From NCBI GenBank assembly GCA_028023455.1, contig JAQFVV010013089.1, positions 186,001 through 250,000 of the forward strand: 64,000 nt of DNA, written 5' to 3'. Below the pieces are notes generated by a model. It made no database searches, was not told where the DNA came from, and saw only the letters and a program-made list of their open reading frames with translations. This document shows positions 52,201-64,000 of this stretch, one piece after another. The translations under genes were made by a program, and so were the position numbers. Position 1 is the stretch's first letter. Every line of letters begins with the position of its first letter. The stretch comes from Epiperipatus broadwayi. Lineage: Eukaryota; Onychophora; Udeonychophora; Euonychophora; Peripatidae.

Positions 52201-53929
52201 AAAGTTTTAAAATAACTTGGTTTATTTAATAAATTTGTTTAGACGATCTTTAATTTTAGCTTTTAGCATCAGATTATTAAAATATATTTTAGTTAGTTAT
52301 CCCTCGAAGTTTTTTTTAATGTTCTGGCAAATATTCCCTCGGCGCGTCGATGCATCTTTCTCCTTTTTAATTAGACTACGAATATTTAATACTTTAGGTA
52401 CCAATTGCGTTTTATGGATCCAATATTTTTTATATTCCTCTTCCGTATTTTTCTTTATACAAATATTTCTCTTTAGCAAGCTTTATTTCATTCATTCTTA
52501 ATTTTATGTACATTATTTTTTGATCTTTAACTATTTTTTTTTTTTTAGAGTATACTTCTTTTTCAGGTCATCTTAAAGAAAGCAATTCCAATAATTTTAA
52601 TTTTAAAATTATATTTGTCCATTTATTCTTAGATGAATCATAATGATTTTTATATTTTATTCTCTTTCTGAACTTTGCGCACAATGTCTTTTCATCTATA
52701 TTACACGCGTAAAAGCAGTTTCCTTTGGATACACTATATAAGCGGTATCAATGAACAATATAAACAATTTTGAAATGTTATAAACTTTAAAACTGGTTTT
52801 AAAGAACCTATTCATATTTTTTACTGAAAATTCTGACTGTACTTCTATAGAATTCACTGGCAGGTTCGACTAAGTTAGTGATACATAATTTATGAAAACT
52901 TTAAAATATTTATTTTAAGACTCTCTCTATGATTTTAAAATTGTCAGTTAATTTGTTCTCATGATATTATTAGAATTATATTGAAAAAATTGAATAAATT
53001 GGAGAAAAGAAATTATTAGAGAGCTCAAAATTTTTTACCTCTTCACTCGTGTCTGTCAATTCTTGTTCTCCCAGTTTATACAATTAATTGGGGCGATTTT
53101 TCTTGTCTGCCAAAATCTATCTTTTTATTGGTCACTCCCTACTTTGGTTTGTAAACATTTTCTAAAGTTGTAAACTGATGACGTAACACTTAAACACTAT
53201 CTAATTATTATTTAAAACTAATTATTATATTTAAATCAATTTAAACACTTTTAAAATAATTTTCAAAACAATATTTAATAAAATTATTCACTACTTATTT
53301 TTATTATGATGTTTAATAAATTCTATCCATTTCTACTATAATATTATTTAAATACTTTAAAATATTGGTATTAATTGAAACAAGTGCTTGTATAAAAATA
53401 TTCCAGACAATTATGTAATCGTTTCCGGTGTTTTGTCTGTCTTAATAAATTTACTGCACTTATATTATATAAAATTTTTATATAAAATTTTGAAGAAATA
53501 ATTTAGAAAAAATATAGAAATAAATACAATTCTCAACATCATAATATTTACTATTCAAATACATTACACTAATTTTTATTATTTAATATAGTTTATAAAT
53601 TTAAATACTATATAATATTAATTTATTCTAAGTTTTAAAGTTATTAAAATTGACTTATTAAATACATTTTTATTACTGATAGCTGTGTTATTTTAATATG
53701 GCCAGCTTTTACAACCATATGAGCAATTCTTTACTCTTTATTTAACTAATTTTTTAAATGATTTTACATATCAGGTATTTGCTTTAGCTTTAAATTGCAC
53801 TTTACAGACTCTATAAATTTAATATATTCAATACATCAATAAATATATTCTCAAATTTAAAATTTTTTTTTTTAGTAATTGATCATTATAACTATTTCTT
53901 GACCTATAGAAAAGGGTACAATATATATA
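49262..53929 (-). mobile_element. TA-bounded non-coding element, copy A2
   Basis: Nearly identical to 24934-29618 over 4.7 kb. The differences are scattered substitutions and small indels, mostly in homopolymers, with a diverged patch around 53070-53160 near the promoter-like region. It has the same ends, TATATATTCTAACCGTGCC and, on the right, GGGTACAATATATA. The flanks differ fully from those of A1, so it is a mobile copy and not a larger duplication. A minus-strand frame at 52479-52297 (EEEYKKYWIHKTQLVPKV) is open here but interrupted in A1. The right end directly touches a fragment of the D family at 53930. Confidence 0.8.
49454..49550 (+). repeat. Conserved subterminal block, copy A2
   Basis: Same CATGAGA, GAAGTGG, ACATTGAGC, CCCACAGGATACCACC and TTGGCATAAGAAC order as 25131-25235. 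Confidence 0.65.
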
Positions 53930-54188
53930 GGTTGGGTTTGAAGACATTACATGTCTGAAAAATTCATGCTTGCAAACTGATAGGTACTTGTTGCATAAAT
54001 GCTTGGAGTCAGTGTTTAGATCTAGTTTCTAGCCTTATCCTTCACTGATGATAGCAAATTAGCTTGAAATCAGCTGATCTGAAGGTGGAGCCAATGAAAG
54101 AGATAGTGAATTCTGACTCTTTTGATATTTATGTAAATAAAAATACGCTTGTTCGGAGGTTTTGGTAAAGCTCCATCTATTGATCATA
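53930..54188 (-). mobile_element. Single partial D-family unit, TA-bounded
   Basis: Less than one unit of the D family (GTTTGAAGACATTACATGTCT, GTGTTTAGATCTAGTTTCT, CATCTATTGATCATATATAT) lying between the right TA end of A2 and another short TA run. It is more diverged from D1 and D3 than they are within themselves, so it is an older or different subfamily copy. Confidence 0.75.
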
Positions 54189-54257
54189 TATATATATAGT
54201 AATAAATTAGAAATTTCATTTAAAATTGTATGTACTGTAATTTTTTTTTTAAATTTA

Positions 54258-55195
54258 AAATGGCCACTTGGTTATTGTATTGCTGATCTTTTGATGAGTA
54301 GAAAATGCTGTATCTATATTATAGCATTTTAATATACATTAAATACTGTCTGTAGTTCCTTTTACATAAGGAACACAAATCCTAATAGCTGATTTATCAT
54401 CTTTTTGTTTCATAAAATGGATAAAATAGGAAATAAAAAGATGATAAATCAGCTATTAGGAGTTCCTTTTACATATGGAACACAAATCCTAATAGCTGAC
54501 TTATCATCTTTTTGTTTCCTAAAATGGACAAAATAGTAAATAAAAAGACGATAAATCAGCTAACAGGATTTGTGTTCCATATGTAAAAGAAACTAAAGAC
54601 AGTATTGAATATATATTAAAATGCTATTATACAGATACAGCATTTTCTACTCATCAAAAGATCAGCAATATAATAACCAAGCCAAAAGTTTTAATCCCTC
54701 TTGAATCTCATGGTGTTTATCAAATCTCTTGTGAAAAGGTATGAGTAATCATTGCATCAGTGTTAGGAGAGATGAGCATGCTAATGCAGTTAAACAACAC
54801 TCATCATCATCAACACTCACTCCATACTATAGATTCAGGTCATAAAATTGATTTTACTAGTACCTGGATCATATTCAGATGTGATTATCTCTACCAGTGC
54901 AAAATTAGAGAAGCCATTTAGATACTTAAAAGGCCAGATTGTATCAATAAGTGAGATGATACATGCAAACCTCCTCCTATTTGGAAAGATTTAAAAAAAC
55001 CATTCTTAATTTAACATTTTTGTTATTGGTGGAACTTTAATGTTTTTTTTCAAATCAGTGATTATAGCACCTCTACAACCATCTTTCTACCTTTTATCAC
55101 CCAATGGATGACTTGTGTGATCAAGTTGAAATGTCGGTATATTAATACTTAAATTTTTTAACATGGATGAACCCACAGAATATGTCTTTTAAAAA
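54258..55195 (+). mobile_element. Penelope-like element 3' fragment with nested inversions
   Basis: From about 54544 one plus-strand frame reads through the end of the RT region into the start of a GIY-YIG domain: RICVPYVKETKDSIEYIL, TDTAFSTHQKISNIITKPK, then HGVYQISCEKV. After a break come TIDSGHKIDFTST, IREAI and PPIWKDLKK (to about 55002). This order is that of Penelope-like retroelements carrying a GIY-YIG endonuclease, whose catalytic arginine and YIG stretch are lost here. A 3' tail with GATGACTTGTGTGATC and GTTGAAATGTCGG continues to about 55190. The same RT-end segment also occurs inverted at about 54258-54418 and 54462-54530, separated by a short direct piece at 54432-54462. It is a dead, rearranged copy. 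Confidence 0.8.
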
Positions 55196-56590
55196 AGTAA
55201 AATGTTAGTGCAATATTTTTGATTAAAAAATTATGAAAGATACTTTATCATATTATTTTTATTATATAAGTGAAATTAACCTATAATATATTTTCATAAT
55301 ACAAATATTAAGTGAAATGTTATTTACATATTTAAACACTACAATGCAGTTTTTATTAATGTTATAATTTGCTGAGCATGCTTTCTACATAAATGGTTAG
55401 AATCATAGCATTTATGTTTTGCTGCAGAAAGAAATGCAACATTTATTTGTATTGCTTTTAGTGGTAAAATACCAGTGCTTGATTCTGACCATCAGTGTTG
55501 AAACCATGCCCAACTAATTATAACAATTATAAAAAACAGCATTACCTTTTCTTTTTCAAACATTCAAAATGTTTAAATATATAAATTACAATTAGCAAAA
55601 GAAAAGAGAAATATATATTTTTAATTATGAAATAATATTTGTAAATAAAAATATCCTTTACAATGATTTAAATATTTTTACATAAATTTACGTTTTAAAT
55701 TAATCTAAAAAATATTATTTATAATTAGCTATAGTATATTTTTATCCAAAAATTTATTAAATTAAATCATGCAACATTTTTTAATTTATTAAAAACTATC
55801 ATTACTTCGATATTATATTACATATTTCAGCTGAAATTTTATAAAAAAATTTTTACATCATTTTTGAAAAACACAACTCTTTATAATATTAATATTTCAG
55901 TTAATATTTATATTATATAAATGTTATAAATAAATAGTTGTCAAAAGTTAGTGATGTTTAGAAAAGAAATATAATTACCATACACTACTCGTATGTATAA
56001 AAATTCTTTTGAATAAGGAATTGTATTGAAAGAATGGCCAATAATGACTCTATATTTATAGGTAGGTTCAATATGGAAAAATAATTTTTACAAGTTTTCT
56101 ACTGAACATCTATTACTTATTATTTTTGTTATACTTATTTATAAGTTTTTCTTAAATGAATATGGAGAGATATAATTTTATGTAAAACTATTTAATTGCT
56201 TGTATCTCATTAATATTTTTATTAATATTTTATGCATTGAAAAATTATTATAAATATATATCTTAAAAATTTGGTTATGCGTTATAAATATATAAGTATA
56301 GTTTTTCATTAAAAACAAAATGGATTTTACAAAATATCTTTCATTATTTTTCTGAGCAACAACAATGTTATTATTTCATCTGTTTCATTCAATTTCTTTT
56401 AGAAATAAAATTACTTCTATTTTGCAAGTTCACATTTGAAAATCAAGCCACTAATGAGGTTCAAAAACATCAGGTATTAAACCGTAACAGAGTTTGGTTA
56501 AAAGATAAAAGAAAAGTAAATAGATATTAGATGTTATTGCAAAAAGTTAAATCAAATAGTATCAAGAAAACATTATATATATGTAGTTCG
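55196..56590. other. AT-rich stretch with a repeat piece
   Basis: 55625-55775 aligns with 59345-59490 in direct orientation (TATCCTTTACAATGATTTAAAT, TATATTTTTATCCAAAAAT, TAAATTAAA.CATGCA), flanking the D3 array at some distance. Nothing coding was seen. Confidence 0.5.
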
Positions 56591-56595
56591 TTAAT

Positions 56596-57177
56596 ATTTA
56601 TTACAACATTAAAATTAAACAAATAGGAAAGATGTTTTTTATTTTGTTAATAAAATTCAATCCCTTTGATTAATATAAAAATAATAAAATAATTGGATTG
56701 ATTAATGTTCACGTTCTTTGCCATACGTGTTGAAGACAATCTTTTTTATATATACAGGTCCAATAAGAAAATGATTTTATTTTATTACTGTATTGGCATG
56801 TATTGGTGTGATAATGTGTTATCTACTGTAGCAGCATTTAAAAATGATTGTGTTTAATGTTATGTATATTCACATTGGGAATTACTTTATTATATATAAA
56901 TCATTTTTGCTTATTACAATTTTAAATTTAAAAAGTAGGAAATTTCTTTGTTAATAAAAATCAGTCTGTTCCATGAATATAAAAACAATAAAAGATTGGA
57001 TTGTTTAATATTCTCTCTTTCTGCTGTAAGTGTTGAAGACAATCTTTTTATATGCAAAGAGGATCAATAAGAAAGTGGTTTTATTTTTTTTATTAAATAT
57101 TGTGATATATTGAGGTGAGTGTAACTATTATTTGCTATAGCAGCATTTAAAAACGATTGTTTAATGTTATATATATA
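56596..57177 (+). repeat. Tandem duplication of ~300 bp
   Basis: 56596-56890 and about 56915-57177 align (TTGTTAATAAAA, GTGTTGAAGACAATCTTTTT, TCAATAAGAAA, TAGCAGCATTTAAAAA, TTTAATGTTAT). In the first copy the sequence continues ...GTTATGTATATTCACATTG; in the second it runs into TATATATATGA and the D3 array. Confidence 0.75.
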
Positions 57178-59051
57178 TGAAAAAAAAAAACACAAGTTAA
57201 AAAACTTGCTAACGCTTGTATTTATGATAACAGATGGCGTTCTACCAAAAACACCGTCAAGCGTTTGTTTACATAAATGTCAGAGCATGCATTCACTATC
57301 TCTAACTTTAATTCCACTTTCAGATCATGATTTCAAGCTATTTGCTATCGTCAGTGAAAGATAGGAATAAGAAACTAGATCTAAACACAAACTCTGAGCA
57401 TTTATGAAACAGTTTCTATTCAGCTTGCAAGCATGAATCTTTTAGACACGTTAATGTCTTCAAACTCAGCATAGTAAGCCAGATAGCTACATGGGTCTGA
57501 TCTCAGTTCAGCATCACCACATAGTAGAAGCCTCTGCGATATACATCATTGCAAGAAAGACCTCAAAGGTACATTTATGAAAAAAAAAAACACAAGTTAA
57601 AAAACTTGCTAACGCTTGTATTTATGATAACAGATGGCGTTCTACCAAAAATACCGTCAAGCGTAGTTTTCTGTTTGCATAAACGTCAGAGCGAGTATTC
57701 ACTATCTCTAACTTTAATTCCACTTTCAGATCATGATTTCAAGCTATTTTCTATCATCAGTGAAAGACAGGAATAAGAAACTAGATCTAAACACAAACTC
57801 TGAGCATTTATGAAACAGTTTCTATTCAGCTTGCAAGCGTGAATCCTTTAGACATGTTAATGTCTTCACACTTAGCATAGCAAGCCAGATAGCTACATGG
57901 GTCTGATCTCAGTTCAGCATCACCACATAGTAGAAGCTTCTGCAATAAACACCATTGCAAGAAAGACCTCAAAGGTACATTTATGAAAAACAAAAAAAAA
58001 CACAAGTTAAAAAACTTGCTAACGCTTGTATTTATGAATAGAAACTGTTTCATAAATGCTCAGAGTTTGTGTTTAGATCTAGTTTCTTATTCCTGTCTTT
58101 CACTGAGGATAGCAAATATCTTGAAATCATGATCTGAAAGTGGAATTAAAGTTAGAGATAGTGAATACTCGCTCTGATGTTTATGTAAACAGAAAACTAC
58201 GCTTGACGGTGTTTTTGGTAGAACGCCATCTGTTATCATAAATACAAGCGTTAGCAAGTTTTTTAACTTGTGTTTTTTTTTTTTCATAAATGTACCTTTG
58301 AGGTCTTTCTTGAAATGATGTATATTGCAGAGGCTTCTACTATGTGGTGATGCTGAACTGAGATCAGACCCATGTAGCTATCTGGCTTGCTATGCTGAGT
58401 TTGAAGACATTAACATGTCTAAAAGATTGACGCTTGCAAGCTGAATAGAAACTGTTTCATAAATGCTTAGAGTTTGTGTTTAGATCTAGTTTCTTATTTC
58501 TATCTTTCACTGACGATAGCAAATAGCTTGAAATCATGATCTGAAAGTGGAATTAAAGTTAGAGATAGTGAATACTCGCTCTGATGTTTATGTAAACAGA
58601 AAACTACGCTTGACGGTGTTTTTGGTAGAACGCCATCTGTTATCATAAATACAAGCGTTAGCAAGTTTTTTAACTTGTGTTTTTTTTTTTCATAAATGTA
58701 CCTTTGAGGTCTTTCTTGAAATGATGTATATTGCAGAGGCTTATACTATGTGGTGATGCTGAACTGAGATCAGACCCATGTAGCTATCTGGCTTGCTATG
58801 CTGAGTTTGAAGACATTAACATGTCTAAAAGATTGACGCTTGCAAGCTGAATAGAAACTGTTTCATAAATGCTCAGAGTTTGTGTTTAGATCTAGTTTCT
58901 TATTCCTGTATTTCACTGACGATAGCAAGTAGCTTAAAATCATGATCTGAAAGTGGAATTAAAGTTAGAGATAGTGAATACTTGCTCTGATGTTTATGTA
59001 AACAGAAAACTATGCTTGACGATGTTTTTGGTAGAACGCCATCTGTTATCA
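57178..59051. mobile_element. Palindromic ~406 bp-unit repeat array D3, TA-bounded
   Basis: About two units in one orientation (57178-58037) meet about two and a half in the other (58037-59051). The switch is at TTTATGAATAGAAACTG near 58035. The outer ends are TATATGAAAAAAAAAAC on the left and GATGGC-type sequence (reversed) running into ATCATATATATATA on the right, the two end types seen at D1 in swapped order. The internal units share GATCTAGTTTCTTATTCCTG, GAAGACATTAACATG and the 60-75-codon frames. It is a separate insertion of the same family as D1. Confidence 0.85.
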
Positions 59052-60892
59052 TATATATATATACTTTCTAACAAATGTTATTGTTAAAATATTTTTAAGA
59101 ACTTGAAATATTTGATTTATATTATATTAGAAAAATCACATTCAGATGGTACAGTCAGTAACCAAACGATAAAAATAGTATACTATAAACACTTTTTACA
59201 TCTAAAAAGAAAACCAGGGAACCTCTTTTAAATGCAGTCTTTGCTATTTATAGAAAGAAAATTGCTACAATAAACATATAAACATTATACTATGTTACAT
59301 GGTTAAATAAGTCATTTTATGTTGTCATAATACAAATATTACTTAAAATATTATTTATAAAAAAGAAAGATCCTTTACAAATGATTTAAATATGTTTGCA
59401 TAAATTTAGGTTTTGAATTAATTTAAAAAACATCATTTATAATTAGTTATGGTATATTTTTATCCAAAAATATATTAAATTAAAACATGCAGTAATGAAA
59501 GACACTTTGAAAAATTTATTTTGTTTTTAAAAATATTTCAACAATAATATTTGTTAAAAATTATTAATTTATAACATTCAAATTTAGATGGAAGTGTCTA
59601 TTATAATACAGAAAGTAGGAAAAGTTGGGAGACTTTGTTTCCTTAAACACTTGTATATTTATCAATAAAAAATGCATTAAGAAGAGATTCCTCTTTTAGA
59701 TGCAAAAAGTGTTTGCTGTTTACTGTTTTTATTGGTTACTGTCATCTACATCACCTGACTGTGATTTTTCTAAAATAGAACAGATATTTCCACATGCTTA
59801 AATACATGCATAGTAAATCAAATATGTCAACACTAAAATAAAACTATAAAATTATCTATCAACAAATACCCAAATTTTTTTATTTGCAGATAAAAATATA
59901 CCCATATTCATTTTCCTTCTGAAGTTTTAAATTTTTTTACAGACTAGTACAATAATAATCATAAGAGCAAATTTTCAATGAAGATGGTTTTTTCAGTTCC
60001 ATTTGAGTCAGCCAATATCTAAATTTTAAAGACAAAATTAGTATCTAATTATTTTAATAACCTTGCAAAAAAAAAAAACACTATAATTCATTATTTTTAA
60101 TAAACTGGAAACTATATAAACAAATTATTCACCAACAAATTTTTCCATGCCACATAATAACAAATTCACTTACAGAAAACATTATGTTCTCAAAGTATAT
60201 TAAACATACATTGTTACCAAGATTACTCATAAATATTTATATCTAAAGTATATTGCTTTTAATATATGTGAAAAAACAATTAAACATACTATAATTTAAA
60301 TAAACCAAAATTATTATTAAGAAATGTATATTTAAATTTTATTTTCTATATAATTTAACTTTTTTTCTTGATTATGCTATATCTTATTTATAATAAACAA
60401 ACACATGCATTGAAAAATAAAATAAAATAAAATAATTAAAGAATGAAAATATATTACCTGTTTAATTTATCCCATGAATACAATGAATTTGCCTTAACTT
60501 TTACTGTTTTAATCTATTTTCTACTTGAAAACTCTCATGATAAACAAAATTTGATTTATTTTTATCTGTAGAGAGAGGAATTTAATACTAGATGCAATGG
60601 ATAGTTAATTTAAAAATATAGTTGGTGAATAATTTTGTATATAATTTTCAATGTAGACATTATGAATATTTTATTATTATAGATAATGAAATATAGAGTT
60701 TGCTTGCACGATTATTAAATTTATTAGAAGGAAATTCACTCTTATAGTTATTATCATCATGCTTTATATTATCAGATGTCGTATGAATATGGATTCATTT
60801 TAATATGTACATAGAAAAATTTGATACTAGATAATATGGTTAAATATTTTAAAAAAGAAATGGCTGAGTAATTTTATTGTCTGTATAAATAA

Positions 60893-60933
<41 letters not shown>

Positions 60934-63900
60934 CTAGCAATATAAATCTGGATTCACCACAAAAAGTAAGCTCAGTGACAGTTAATGAAATTAACATATG
61001 GAATAAATTTTTACTTAGGTAATATTTGAAACATGTAAGAAAACTAATTTCAAACACATTTAATATATAAAATAAGAATTAAATATCAAAATTACAAATT
61101 ACATTTAGTTTGAGTCATTTTCTTTGTCATTAAAAATATTAATATTCATTACTGAAGGTTTTAGAATTTTAAAAATAATCAGGTGAGAAAACAATTTTAA
61201 AATTGGATCTCTCATAATTATTATAAAAAATGAAATCTACTGTGACCATATAAAAGTGTAATGTGTTTTGAATTTTATTACATATTAAAACATACTCATT
61301 AAACAATTTTCATTAAATAATATATTTTACTTCTATATGCAATTTTTGAAGAAAAATTATATATTAAAGTGTTTTATTGGCTTATTAAGTAGGAATAATA
61401 TAAGGAAAAAATGTCATCATTAGGGCCAACAAGTATAGCTCTAGAGTTTTTACATGAGTAAAGGGTGACACTGAGAAAAGATGAAATGGTATTTTTAAAA
61501 TTTTCTGAAGATAAAAGTATGCTATAGTAACTATAAAAATTATATAATAAAAATCATTTATTAAAAAGTTTAAATTTATTTAATACTTTTGTTAATATAT
61601 CTTTCTTGTTATTTACTTTTATCATTCTATGCAAAAAATAAATAAATTACAATTTGAGTTTTATCACAACTTTCTAAACTAGAGACTATTAATTTTTGAA
61701 GCAGATAATCATAATGATTATTGATTATGCTTTTTCATCAATTTGACTATAATTAAGTTTATAAAGATTCAATCTATTTGGCTTTTAACAGAATTATAGA
61801 AAGAAATTTGTTCCCCTTAAGAAAAAACTATCCACCTTTCCAAACAAATTCCTCTGTTGTTTCAAAAAATGTTGAACTCCCAAAGCAAATATTGATTTAG
61901 CACTTGTATTAGATGTTAAAATAATGCTTTGAATTAATGATAAGTTTGTTTTTCTTGATGATTTTTTTGTAAGAAACTTGCCTTCTGATATATGGTTGAA
62001 GGAATATATGAAAAAATATAAATCCACTATAAGAATATGAACATGCATGTATCTGTAATAATTATTATAGTAATAATTAATTACAATAAAGTACTTTTTC
62101 TTTAAAAATGGCATATATTTTATTAGCATAATGCCCAAAAGCTAAGGAATCTGTTCACAGAATATTTCTATCATGTTTTTAAATGATGTTAAATATCTTA
62201 TGGAGAATAAAATTTCTAAATAATTATTATTGTCCAAGACACTTCTAGATAATATGAAATAGCATTAGGTTGTTATCTTTTATTGTTGAAACTTACATTC
62301 AGTTTGCTAGAATATCCCCATTGTGATATATACTGAAATAAAATGTCTTTGTAAGACATGTAAATAACACCCCAGAAATTGAAAAAATGTAAACTACTTA
62401 TATTATTAAAAGAATAAATTTTCTCGAAAACTGCAATTTTTATTAAAATAAGACAGTGTCATTAGAAAAGTAAATATTCTGCACCTGTTTCTTACAATAT
62501 ATCTGACAAGATAGTTTATGCCTTTCCAAGCTTACAAAAGAGGTTGAAATACCCTGTGTGATTTGGTGCAATGGTAGAGGAGAAGTCTCTGAAATTTAAG
62601 ATTCATGGTTTTCACAGCTCTAGTGGAGTTACTTATTGTGCATGAATTTCTTATGAATTCCAAACTATAAACCATTAGATTATTATTAATAATATTTTAA
62701 AAATTTAAAAATATTGCAAACTTTATGTGTTTATGATTAACAGTAAATGTATTATTTATACTTTTTATTTCCATTGTGTGAGTATAAAAATACTTTTTTG
62801 TAGTGTTTTGAATGATGCATGTTAAAATATTTATGACATAAGGAACATTTCTAGTTAATTATCTTTGATAAAATTCACAAAACAATCAATAATTTTGAAA
62901 ACTTTACATCAGTAATGTAATATTTAAAATTAAATTTTATTTGATTATGAAAAAGAAATAATCCTGTTACCAAAGGTAGAGACTAAAAATGTATTATAAT
63001 GATGATTATGTTAAACATGTAACATCCAAAGCATTGCATCAGACTAGCAGATGTAATATATTATATATTATTTGATCTAGAGTCATCTACATAGAATAAT
63101 AATAAAAAATGATAGACATTAAGTATATATATATATATATATATTAAATCATATCTACTAAGTTAAATGCTATCCAAATAGTTATAAAAAATGTCCATAT
63201 ATGTAGTCTCCTATACATATGCATAGAATAAAGTAGGGAAACATTTTATCATGACTCGAACCTTGATTCAAAAAAGTTTTCATTTAGAATTTATAAAGAT
63301 AAAACAACCCATTTCAAACATATCATAAATATGGAAACAATATATTTAAAACAAGAACTGCATGATAACAAATTTCTACATAGAAAGATTTAAAATTCTT
63401 GAAAATACAAATCTATATTTTTATAATTTAAAATATTAAAGATTTTAAGACTTCTCATTAGATAATTTAATATACAAAATTAACAAAATGTATGACACAC
63501 TTGAATGAGAAGCTATAAAGATACACAGAAATTATTTAAAAAAAAAAACTAAGGAAAAAAAAATCTGTAAATAAATTATACTTAAAGCAAAAATATAAAA
63601 ACTATATATATAAACAGCACACACAACAAATGATTGATTAAAAAAGATTCTATTAACAATGACATAATCTAAAAAATAGTAAAAAAAAATGAAAACATAT
63701 AAAAAAGTTAGATAGGCATATAGAAATTAAGTTAATAAATAAAGCTGATTATATAACAAAGTAATGATTAGAAAATAAATGTATAAAAAAGAAGACTTGA
63801 AGATATATGTTACATTTGATTTAATAAATAAAAGATTAGTATTATTGAAGTCAAAAATTGTTAAAATTATTAAACTATAAATAATTTGCATAATACAATC

Positions 63901-64000
63901 AACAAGTTTTTATATTTGTAATTTTAAAAAGGAAAGCCAGATTTATTTGTAAAACATAAAGCAAAAATGAATTATGGCAAAAAACACTAACCCTAACTCT
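59052..64000. other. AT-rich stretch without recognised genes
   Basis: Holds the repeat piece 59345-59490 (partner of 55625-55775), a (CA)n(TA)n run at 60893-60933 and a TA tract at 63125-63144. The longest frames (61794-62138, 60827-61057) have the composition of chance frames. A less AT-rich patch at 62500-62640 has no recognised product. It could be distal intron of the minus-strand receptor gene or its 5' flank. Confidence 0.4.

Noticed and set aside
63978-64000. CTAACCCTAACTCT as telomeric repeat
   Set aside because: Only about two imperfect units at the window edge; not enough for a telomere or interstitial telomeric tract.

Overview
This is an AT-rich (roughly three-quarters A+T by eye), gene-poor stretch of nuclear DNA from an invertebrate animal. 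The reasons are large introns with GT/AG splice sites, long (GATA)n and (TA)n microsatellites, and decayed RTE, Penelope-like and Ty3/Gypsy elements. An arthropod or mollusc is plausible, but nothing here fixes the phylum. No bacterial, organellar or intact viral content was seen.

Host gene: three exons on the minus strand (30388-30479, 23241-23370, 7937-8064) fit together in splice phase. They read as the membrane-proximal end of a natriuretic-peptide-receptor/receptor-guanylyl-cyclase ectodomain. The last exon adds a hydrophobic segment and a stop at once, with no kinase-homology or cyclase domain. Introns of about 7.0 and 15.2 kb separate them, so most of 8-30 kb is intron; the DNA to the right is further upstream intron or 5' flank.

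Mobile DNA fills the rest. (1) 1-1110: decayed Ty3/Gypsy RNase H-integrase. (2) A family of 3.5-4.7 kb elements with no intact coding region, bounded by (TA)n and short imperfect termini TATATATT(G/C)TA(C/A)CC: C (1190-5475), probable B (12779-16262), A1 (24934-29618) and A2 (49262-53929). A1 and A2 are nearly identical. (3) A head-to-head satellite-like family of about 401 bp units, also bounded by (TA)n: D1 (41551-44567), D2 (53930-54188), D3 (57178-59051). (4) An RTE-clade LINE with a 5' inversion at 32930-34885, whose empty site survives in a paralogous block at 39680-41402, plus a 3' fragment at 36793-37411 lying in a decayed Gag-like coiled-coil reading frame. (5) A non-autonomous LTR retrotransposon at 44696-48770. 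(6) A Penelope-like 3' fragment with nested inversions at 54258-55195. (7) Several fold-back/MITE-like elements, a ~1 kb inverted duplication (8155-9190 and 16940-17760) and a tRNA-like sequence at 22996-23067.

The most striking pattern is that several unrelated element families all end exactly in TA microsatellites, as if these repeats were shared insertion targets or were made by insertion. The best candidates for something undescribed are the A/B/C family, which has a promoter-like region and poly(A) signals but no intact protein, and the palindromic D family.
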